This document shows positions 5,735 to 11,640 of a stretch of 11,640 nucleotides of DNA, in pieces. The notes under the pieces were generated by a model, which did no database searches, was not told the DNA's origin, and saw only the letters and a list, made by a program, of their open reading frames with translations. The stretch lies in assembly GCA_013215025.1 (NCBI GenBank), contig JABSRR010000054.1, positions 1-11,640 on the forward strand, read 5' to 3'. The position numbers and the translations under genes were made by a program. Numbering within the stretch: position 1 is the first letter of the stretch; each line of letters starts with the position of its first letter. This DNA comes from Pseudomonadales bacterium. GTDB lineage: Bacteria > Pseudomonadota > Gammaproteobacteria > Pseudomonadales > DT-91.

Positions 5735-7807
5735 ATGATGTTATTCAGGGTGTTATTCATTGGCCTGGTCATGATGACCAGCTCGTTATTCCTTTCTGCA
5801 GAAGATTTAAAACCCGAACGCATTCATCAAATTACCACACTTGAGGTCGTCGATAAGCTAAAGCGACGCCACTACCGTGAATTATCGATTAATGACCAGC
5901 TATCGCAAGATTTCCTGGCTGCCTATCTAGCCGCCTTAGATCCGAATCGATTGATTATTTTAGCGGCCGAAGTGGCACAGTATCAGCGCTTGTATGGCAA
6001 TAAACTCGACAATATGTTGCTAAGCGGTGATCTGCAGGCTGCATATGATATTTTCAATAGTTACCGTAACCGCGTCATTACTTTAAATACCGCATTACTA
6101 GCGGCGCTTCCACAAACCATTGCCTCATTCGATTTCAACGATGACGATGCTATGCAACTCGATCGCTCGGAAGCAGCCTGGCCTGCATCCGAGGCCGAGG
6201 TCAATCAGTTGGCAGAGCGACGCTTAAAAGCGGCTGCCCTCAGCCTGCGACTTGCTGATAAAAGTAACGAAGAAATCACCGAGCTGCTGCGCAAGCGCTA
6301 TCAGAATCAAGCTGACAGATTATCCAAGCTCAATAGCGAGGATGTCTATCAAGCCTATATTAATGCCTTCACCCAGCTTTATGACCCGCATACCAATTAT
6401 TTATCGCCGGTTTCCTCGGAGAATTTTGATATTTCCATGAGCCTAAAGCTTGAGGGGATTGGCGCTATGCTGTCGAGCAAAGATGAGTTTACCAGCGTGG
6501 TTAGGCTTATTCATGCAGGCCCTGCGTTTAAACAAGGTGAATTGAAACCATCTGATCGCATCACTGCTGTTGGACAAGGCGATAAAGAGCTCGTCGATAT
6601 TGTTGGTTGGCGCTTAGATGAGGTGGTTAAGCTAATTCGTGGCCCTAAAGGCTCGAAAGTAAGGCTTGAGGTTATTCCTGCTTCGGCGGTCAGTGATGAA
6701 GAAAGAAAGTTAATTACGATTGTACGCGATGAAGTGAAGCTCGAAGAACAGTCCGTACAAAAAGCCATGATCGATGTCGAAGACAGCAATGGTATCGTCC
6801 ATAAGTTTGGAATTTTAGATATACCGGCTTTTTACATTGATTTTGAAGCCCTGCGAAAACGTGACCCTAATTATCGCTCAACTACAAGGGATACCGCCAA
6901 GCTTCTAAGCCAGCTGGTTAACGACGGTGCTGAGGGCATCATCATTGATTTGCGCAATAACGGCGGTGGCTCGTTGCGAGAAGCAAATGAATTAACCGGA
7001 TTATTCATTGAGAAAGGCCCTTCCGTGCAGATTCGTCTGTCTGATAAAAAAACCTATACCGAAGCCAAACAATATTTCAGCCCCTACTATGATGGGCCTT
7101 TAATTGTACTGGTTAACCGTATGAGTGCCTCAGCCTCTGAGATTTTTGCCGGAGCGATGCAGGATTATAAGCGTGCCCTAATCATTGGCTCACCTTCCTT
7201 TGGCAAGGGTACGGTGCAGTCGCTCACCCCAATGAATCATGGCAAGCTAAAAATTACTGAGTCTAAGTTCTACCGTATTTCCGGCGAGTCTACCCAGCAT
7301 CGCGGGGTCGTGCCTGATATTTTATTACCAAAGATCTATAACAGTGAATTAGTTGGTGAGAGTTCGCTTGATCATGCATTAGCGTGGGACTCTATTGGTA
7401 AGGCGGCATTTAAGGAATTTGATAAAACCTCTGCACTGCTGCCGCAATTAATTAGGCAGTCACAACGCCGCGTCAAATTGCAGCCAGACTTCCAATACTT
7501 TAATGAAAAATTGGCTTACGAACAAAGCATAGATATTGATTTTCTCTCACTCAATTTAAAAGAGCGTAAGCGTCTGCGTGAGGATGATAAAGCGAAACGC
7601 TTAGCGATTGAAAATAAGCTGCGCTTAGCCAAAGGTGAGAAGCCGCTAACAAGCTTAGACGATGAATCAGATGAAGCCGAGCAAGAGACTGCGACAGAAT
7701 CAGTAGGCAACGCCATCGATATTGATGATGCCTACCTACAAGAATCGGCTAATGTATTGCTGGATTTTATTACCGCCCAAAAGACTGTTAAGACGGTCAG
7801 CCGCTAG
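5735..7807 (+). CDS. prc: Tail-specific periplasmic protease Prc
   Basis: A 690-residue carboxy-terminal processing protease of the S41 family, close in length to E. coli Prc (682). An N-terminal signal peptide (hydrophobic residues 3-20, probable cleavage after LSA near residue 22) sends it to the periplasm. Domains in order: helical N-terminal region (about 25-230), PDZ (about 235-330, with the IGAMLS and LIRGPKGSKV segments), the S41 protease core (about 350-560), and a charged C-terminal region of the DUF3340 type. The catalytic set is intact: Ser466 in SASASEIF, Asp477 in MQDY and Lys491 in FGKGTVQ, with the same spacing as Ser452, Asp463 and Lys477 of E. coli. In E. coli Prc processes PBP3 (FtsI) and, with NlpI, degrades MepS; similar roles are likely here. 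An ATG directly follows the first ATG, so the start could be one residue shorter. The gene stands alone and converges on the Rieske gene. Confidence 0.96.
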   Translation: MMLFRVLFIGLVMMTSSLFLSAEDLKPERIHQITTLEVVDKLKRRHYRELSINDQLSQDFLAAYLAALDPNRLIILAAEVAQYQRLYGNKLDNMLLSGDLQAAYDIFNSYRNRVITLNTALLAALPQTIASFDFNDDDAMQLDRSEAAWPASEAEVNQLAERRLKAAALSLRLADKSNEEITELLRKRYQNQADRLSKLNSEDVYQAYINAFTQLYDPHTNYLSPVSSENFDISMSLKLEGIGAMLSSKDEFTSVVRLIHAGPAFKQGELKPSDRITAVGQGDKELVDIVGWRLDEVVKLIRGPKGSKVRLEVIPASAVSDEERKLITIVRDEVKLEEQSVQKAMIDVEDSNGIVHKFGILDIPAFYIDFEALRKRDPNYRSTTRDTAKLLSQLVNDGAEGIIIDLRNNGGGSLREANELTGLFIEKGPSVQIRLSDKKTYTEAKQYFSPYYDGPLIVLVNRMSASASEIFAGAMQDYKRALIIGSPSFGKGTVQSLTPMNHGKLKITESKFYRISGESTQHRGVVPDILLPKIYNSELVGESSLDHALAWDSIGKAAFKEFDKTSALLPQLIRQSQRRVKLQPDFQYFNEKLAYEQSIDIDFLSLNLKERKRLREDDKAKRLAIENKLRLAKGEKPLTSLDDESDEAEQETATESVGNAIDIDDAYLQESANVLLDFITAQKTVKTVSR

Positions 7808-7818
7808 GGTTTGCTTAC

Positions 7819-7850
7819 CATATTTTGTCAGCGTTAAATGCTGCAATATG
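7819..7850. terminator. Possible weak stem-loop between convergent prc and Rieske genes
   Basis: CATATT (7819-7824) pairs with AATATG (7845-7850), and an inner CAGC (7829-7832) pairs with GCTG (7840-7843), separated by an uneven internal loop. Neither strand has a proper T tract after it, so terminator function is doubtful. It is the only hairpin candidate between the two converging genes. Confidence 0.25.
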
Positions 7851-7860
7851 TCAAAATTCT

Positions 7861-7892
7861 TTAGCGCCTTAGCGCCTTAGCGCCTTAGCGCC
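7861..7892. repeat. Four perfect tandem copies of TTAGCGCC
   Basis: Four uninterrupted copies of the 8-bp unit TTAGCGCC occupy 7861-7892. The last copy (7885-7892) overlaps the 3' end of the Rieske gene: read leftward, the unit is GGCGCTAA and supplies the final Arg codon and the TAA stop. Each unit contains GCGC, so neighbouring copies can pair into short GC hairpins. Such short exact arrays are prone to replication slippage and may vary in copy number between strains. Confidence 0.95.
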
Positions 7893-8196
7893 AAACGCCG
7901 ATCTGGTTTCCGTCATAGCTGAGCGGCAGTGTTTTAAGCGCATTGCACTGACTAGCAGCTTGATTAGCAGCGCAGCCACTACGTAAATTAAACGCGAAGC
8001 GGTGCTTTTGGCAGGTTATGGTGTCGGCGGAAATGGCCGCTTGATCGAGCGGCCATTGCATATGCGGACAGTTGGCTTGAATTAAAAACACCTCACCGTC
8101 CGACTGAAGTAACAGCCATTCTTGTCGATCAAAAACGACCCGACGGCGATAGCCGTCATACAAATTGATTAATTGCTCAAGCGCAATAAACTGCAT
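7885..8196 (-). CDS. Small Rieske [2Fe-2S] ferredoxin-like protein
   Basis: A 103-residue soluble protein consisting of one Rieske domain. The cluster ligands are Cys43 and His45 in CPHMQWPL and Cys62 and His65 in CQKHRFAF, with the usual following segment FNLRSG. There is no signal peptide or membrane anchor, so it is likely a cytoplasmic electron carrier or a regulatory/redox protein. Its ATG lies only 3 bases after the TAA of ppsA, so it is almost certainly co-transcribed and perhaps translationally coupled. A GAGGA sequence lies 13 bases upstream, inside the ppsA end. The C-terminus (GVWR, stop) is coded partly by the last copy of the 8-bp array, so its end may have been shaped by repeat expansion. 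No oxygenase partner is nearby and its partner is unknown. Confidence 0.88.
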   Translation of the reverse strand: MQFIALEQLINLYDGYRRRVVFDRQEWLLLQSDGEVFLIQANCPHMQWPLDQAAISADTITCQKHRFAFNLRSGCAANQAASQCNALKTLPLSYDGNQIGVWR

Positions 8197-8199
8197 CGA

Positions 8200-10566
8200 T
8201 TAGGCGTGTTCCTCAGCTAAATACATCCAAGTATCTAACACCGAGTCGGGTGTTAACGAGACTGTCGATATCCCCTGCTCCATCAGCCATTTAGCAAAAT
8301 CAGGATGGTCAGAAGGCCCTTGCCCACAGATACCAACATATTTATCGGCATCGCGACAGGCTTTTATTGCCATGCTGAGTAACTTCTTCACCGCCCCGTT
8401 ACGTTCATCAAATAAATGTGCAATTAAGCTTGAATCACGATCAAGACCAAGCGATAGCTGGGTGAGGTCATTTGAGCCAATTGAGAAACCATCAAAATGT
8501 TCGAGGAACTCCTCTGCCAATAAGGCATTGGCTGGAATTTCGCACATCATGATGATTCGTAGATCATTTTCACCACGTTTTAAGCCGTTGTCGGAGAGCA
8601 AATCAATGACTTGCTTGGCTTCACCCGGGGTGCGACAAAACGGCACCATAATCTCTACATTGGTAAAGCCCATTTCATCACGAACATACTTTAAGGCTTC
8701 ACATTCAAGCTTAAAGCAAGCTTGAAAGTCGTCTGAAACATAACGTGATGCGCCGCGAAAGCCGATCATGGGGTTTTCTTCGTTGGGCTCGTAGGTTTGC
8801 CCACCAATCAAATGGGCATATTCATTTGATTTAAAATCAGATAGACGCACGATGACTTTCTTCTGGTCAAAAGCGCCAGCGATTGATGAGACACCTTCGA
8901 TGATTTTTTTGCGGAAAAAATCGACGGGGCTGTCGTATCCAGCAATGCGCTTGGCAATCGTCTGTTTCAGATCAGCGTCAAGCATGTCAAAATTTAACAG
9001 TGCTTTTGGGTGAATACCTATCATGCGGTTAATTATAAATTCTAAGCGTGCCAAGCCTACGCCTTCGTTAGGCAGGGCTTGGAAAGCAAAAGCGCGATCC
9101 GGATTGCCGACATTCATCATCAGTTTAAACGGTAAATCTGGCATTTTATCCAAGTCGTTGCGGCTGATATCAAAATCTAATTGCCCTTTATAGACAAAGC
9201 CGGTATCACCCTCTGCACAGGACACGGTCGCATCACTGATACCATCCAGTGCCTCTGTTGCATCGCCACAGCCAACAACAGCAGGAATGCCAAGTTCACG
9301 CGCGATGATGGCTGCATGACAGGTTCTGCCTCCGCGGTTAGTGACAATAGCCGAGGCGCGTTTCATAACTGGCTCCCAGTCTGGGTCGGTCATATCTGAA
9401 ACTAATACATCGCCTTCTTCTACCAAATGCATTTCATCAATGTGACGGATAATTCGCACGGGGCCTGTGCCGATTCGTTGACCAATAGAGCGGCCCTCAC
9501 ACAGCACATCGGATTGCTCTTTTAAAAGATAGCGTTCAATCGTGGTATTTTCTTTTTGCGAGTTAACCGTTTCAGGGCGAGCCTGTAAAATATACAGCTT
9601 GCCATCGTCACCATCGCGGCCCCATTCAATGTCCATTGGGCGGCCATAGTGCGCTTCAATAATCATCGCTTGTTTAGCCAGTTCGGTGACTTCACTGTCG
9701 GAAATTGAAAATTGTTGTCGCTGCTGCATGTCAACGTCGACGGTTTTCACCGATTTACCGGCTGCGGCTTCATCGCCATATACCATTTTAATCGCTTTGC
9801 TACCTAAATTGCGGCGCAAAACGGCAGCTTTGCCGTCAGTTAGTGCACGCTTGTGTACGTAAAACTCATCTGGGTTTACCGCACCTTGTACTACGGTTTC
9901 TCCCAAGCCATAAGAGGCTGTGATGAAAATTACGCCGTTATAGCCCGACTCTGTGTCCATAGTGAACATAACGCCTGCCGCACCTGTTTCACTGCGCACC
10001 ATTTTTTGGATGCCGGCAGAAATCGACACATCGGCATGCGCAAAACCTTTGTGCACGCGATAAGAAATGGCGCGATCATTGTAGAGTGAGGCAAACACTT
10101 CTTTGATAGCGACCATCACATTGCCGAGCCCGTTAATATTTAGAAATGTCTCTTGTTGGCCAGCAAACGAGGCATCCGGCAAATCTTCAGCTGTCGCTGA
10201 TGAACGCACGGCAACGCGAAGTGAGGTATTGCCATCTTCTAATTGTTGATATGCCTGCTGAACTTCAGTCTCCAGGCTTGGCGGGAATGGTGCATCAACA
10301 ATCCATTGACGAATTTCTGTGCCCGCGGCAGCCAGCGCTTTCACATCATCAATATCTAAACCAACTAGACGTTGCTCAATACGCTGCTCAAGTGACTCAT
10401 GCTGCAAAAACTCGCGGAATGCCGCGGCTGTGGTGGCAAAGCCATTCGGCACAGATACGCCTTTGGCGGTTAAATTAGAGATCATCTCACCCAGTGATGC
10501 GTTTTTGCCACCAACGATTTCAACATCGTTCATGCCTAATTCAGAAAACCATAATACTTGTGACAC
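8200..10566 (-). CDS. ppsA: Phosphoenolpyruvate synthase
   Basis: A 788-residue PEP synthase (E. coli 792), which converts pyruvate, ATP and water to PEP, AMP and phosphate in gluconeogenesis. Domains: N-terminal ATP-grasp nucleotide-binding domain (about 1-345, with [10 protein letters not shown] and [18 protein letters not shown]), swivelling phosphohistidine domain (about 380-455), and C-terminal PEP/pyruvate TIM barrel (about 480-788). The catalytic His is His417 in GGRTCHAAI, matching His421 of E. coli. Thr415 is the residue modified by PSRP in the family. The barrel carries [17 protein letters not shown] and IGSNDLTQ, plus a proton-donor Cys747 in [11 protein letters not shown]. The start is a GTG at 10566, set by AGGAG six bases upstream and by the family N-terminus. 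It is divergent from its regulator gene and followed by the Rieske gene. Confidence 0.97.
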   Translation of the reverse strand: MSQVLWFSELGMNDVEIVGGKNASLGEMISNLTAKGVSVPNGFATTAAAFREFLQHESLEQRIEQRLVGLDIDDVKALAAAGTEIRQWIVDAPFPPSLETEVQQAYQQLEDGNTSLRVAVRSSATAEDLPDASFAGQQETFLNINGLGNVMVAIKEVFASLYNDRAISYRVHKGFAHADVSISAGIQKMVRSETGAAGVMFTMDTESGYNGVIFITASYGLGETVVQGAVNPDEFYVHKRALTDGKAAVLRRNLGSKAIKMVYGDEAAAGKSVKTVDVDMQQRQQFSISDSEVTELAKQAMIIEAHYGRPMDIEWGRDGDDGKLYILQARPETVNSQKENTTIERYLLKEQSDVLCEGRSIGQRIGTGPVRIIRHIDEMHLVEEGDVLVSDMTDPDWEPVMKRASAIVTNRGGRTCHAAIIARELGIPAVVGCGDATEALDGISDATVSCAEGDTGFVYKGQLDFDISRNDLDKMPDLPFKLMMNVGNPDRAFAFQALPNEGVGLARLEFIINRMIGIHPKALLNFDMLDADLKQTIAKRIAGYDSPVDFFRKKIIEGVSSIAGAFDQKKVIVRLSDFKSNEYAHLIGGQTYEPNEENPMIGFRGASRYVSDDFQACFKLECEALKYVRDEMGFTNVEIMVPFCRTPGEAKQVIDLLSDNGLKRGENDLRIIMMCEIPANALLAEEFLEHFDGFSIGSNDLTQLSLGLDRDSSLIAHLFDERNGAVKKLLSMAIKACRDADKYVGICGQGPSDHPDFAKWLMEQGISTVSLTPDSVLDTWMYLAEEHA

Positions 10567-10570
10567 TGTG

Positions 10571-10577
10571 CGCTCCT
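10571..10577 (-). promoter_or_regulatory. Ribosome binding site deciding the GTG start of ppsA
   Basis: Read leftward, the bases before ppsA contain AGGAG, six bases from the GTG at 10566. No ATG nearby fits the family N-terminus, so this site supports the GTG start. Confidence 0.7.
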
Positions 10578-10596
10578 AAAGCGAGAATAGAAAAAA

Positions 10597-10658
10597 CGAT
10601 AGAAAACTTTATCGCAAAAAAATATTCAGCGATTTTACGGCAAACACAAGGTAAAATC
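10597..10658. promoter_or_regulatory. Inverted repeats in the ppsA/ppsR divergent promoter region
   Basis: The 126-base gap between the divergent ppsA and PSRP genes holds two inverted repeats. One is a perfect 8-bp pair, GATTTTAC (10631-10638) and GTAAAATC (10651-10658), 12 bases apart. The other is a 5-bp pair, CGATA (10597-10601) and TATCG (10610-10614). Either could be an operator controlling both genes. A -10-like TAAAAT (10652-10657) for the rightward gene lies within the first repeat. No match to the Cra or HexR consensus was recognised. Confidence 0.35.
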
Positions 10659-10692
10659 ATCGAAAATTCAAAGATAATTTAAGTGAAAAGGC

Positions 10693-11520
10693 ATGACAAA
10701 AATCCCTGTATTTTTTGTTTCTGACAGCACCGGCATTACCGCGCAAACATTGGGTAGCAGTATTCTAAGTCAGTTTGAAAATGTTGAATTTGACCCCGTT
10801 GTATTGCCCTATATCGATAGCTTAGATAAAGCTGAGGCTGTAGTTGAGCGTATTAATCGAGTCAGTCAGGGTTCGCCTACGCGGCCTATTTTATTTGATA
10901 CGGTAGTGCAAGAGCCGATTAATCAGACCTTACGCAAGGCTAATGCGCTGCATTTTGATGTGCTTAATCAATATTTAAAGCCACTAGAGAATGAGTTGAA
11001 TGTGCGCTCTAGTCACACCGTAGGCCGTGCTCACGGTGATACCAATAAAGCTGAATATAAAGACCGTATAAACGCCGTGCACTTTGCCATGGAAAATGAT
11101 GATGGTGGGCGCACCCGTCAGTATGATCAAGCCGACGTGATATTAGTTGGCGTTTCACGCTGTGGTAAAACCCCTACTTCGCTATATTTGGCACTGCAAT
11201 TTGGTATATATGCTGCCAACTATCCTATTACCGAAGACGATTTAGATGATATTGACGGCCAGGCTGGCATACCTAAGGCGTTAAAAGACTATAAGCATAA
11301 AATAGTGGGGCTTACCATTGAGCCTGAACGCTTGGCCTCTATTCGCCATGAGCGTCGCGCTGGCAGTCGCTATGCGTCGCTAAGACAATGCGAATTTGAA
11401 GTGAATGAAGTGGAAACGATGTTTCGTCGACATGCCATTAACTACATTAATACAACCGATGTGTCGATTGAAGAAATTGCGGCCAAAGTGTTGAATGATG
11501 CAGGTATTGAGCGTAAATAA
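10693..11520 (+). CDS. ppsR: PEP synthetase regulatory protein (PSRP), bifunctional kinase/pyrophosphorylase
   Basis: A 275-residue DUF299/kinase-PPPase family protein (E. coli PpsR/YdiA 277). It inactivates PpsA by ADP-dependent phosphorylation of the Thr near the catalytic His, and reactivates it by phosphate-dependent removal that releases pyrophosphate. Visible signatures are the N-terminal VFFVSDSTGITAQTLG, SHTVGRAHG, the P-loop GVSRCGKT (residues 153-160) followed by PTSLYLALQFGIYAANYP, the LTIEPERLASIRHERR segment and SRYASLRQCEFEV. It is cytoplasmic. The ATG at 10693 fits the family N-terminus; an AAAAGG stretch precedes it with unusually short spacing. It is divergent from ppsA across a 126-base shared promoter region, the arrangement often seen for this pair. 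No terminator was recognised in the 120 bases after the stop. Confidence 0.96.
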   Translation: MTKIPVFFVSDSTGITAQTLGSSILSQFENVEFDPVVLPYIDSLDKAEAVVERINRVSQGSPTRPILFDTVVQEPINQTLRKANALHFDVLNQYLKPLENELNVRSSHTVGRAHGDTNKAEYKDRINAVHFAMENDDGGRTRQYDQADVILVGVSRCGKTPTSLYLALQFGIYAANYPITEDDLDDIDGQAGIPKALKDYKHKIVGLTIEPERLASIRHERRAGSRYASLRQCEFEVNEVETMFRRHAINYINTTDVSIEEIAAKVLNDAGIERK

Positions 11521-11640
11521 ACTTTTACACTCAAATCTACTGCTTATTTAAAGCTGATGTATATAACTGAGTGCTGGCATTTCATCTAAAGTATCGCGAA
11601 TAGATCCCTTCTATATAAGACTTGGTCGATTTCGACGGTC

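Noticed and set aside
11521..11640. Possible ends of a leftward gene after ppsR (frames stopping at 11582-11584 or 11586-11588).
   Set aside because: Two competing short frames, neither recognisable; the window ends before a decision is possible. No clear terminator for ppsR was seen either.
1..11640. CRISPR arrays, tRNA or rRNA genes, insertion sequences, prophage genes.
   Set aside because: None was seen: no spaced direct repeats, no transposase or integrase signatures, no tRNA-like cloverleaf noticed by eye.

Overview
The window looks like part of a gammaproteobacterial chromosome, probably a marine Pseudomonadales/Cellvibrionales-type lineage. The evidence is a Pseudomonas-like PhaD regulator beside a phasin, an E. 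coli-like Prc protease, a YcbL/GloC-type hydrolase, the PpsA/PSRP pair, and a gammaproteobacterial dif site. Base composition is moderate and no insertion sequence, integrase, tRNA, rRNA or CRISPR was seen. The lineage is an inference from protein resemblance recalled from memory, not from a database search.

Left part (1-512): the 5' end of an unidentified leftward gene leaves the window at base 1. A 454-base AT-rich non-coding stretch follows, and it carries the most notable element of the window, a dif-like XerC/XerD site at 394-421. Its XerD arm is identical to the E. coli arm. This suggests that the window lies at the chromosome replication terminus.

513-3873: a small unrecognised gene and a deazaflavin (F420)-dependent nitroreductase-family gene run rightward. 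Converging on them is a leftward series: a PhaD-like TetR regulator (3244-3873), a GloC/YcbL metallo-beta-lactamase-fold hydrolase (2524-3174) and an amidohydrolase-2 family enzyme (1327-2520). The last two are tightly coupled, stop codon next to start codon.

3874-5520: a polyhydroxyalkanoate granule module. A phasin with a short Lys/Ala tail (4010-4417) ends in two hairpins, the second a good intrinsic terminator. It is divergent from a hemerythrin-like protein (4537-5520) that lacks the usual His-His pair. A 20-bp imperfect palindrome lies in the shared promoter region and is a candidate PhaD operator.

5521-8196: the periplasmic tail-specific protease Prc (rightward) converges on a small Rieske ferredoxin (leftward). 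Between them lies an array of four perfect 8-bp repeats whose last copy supplies the end of the Rieske gene.

8200-11640: PEP synthase PpsA (leftward, with the Rieske gene 3 bases downstream of its stop) is divergent from its regulatory kinase/pyrophosphorylase PSRP (rightward). Together they form a gluconeogenic switch: PSRP inactivates and reactivates PpsA by modifying a Thr two residues from the catalytic His. No wholly new multi-gene system was found. The best leads are the dif site, the altered hemerythrin next to the phasin, and the PpsA-Rieske coupling.
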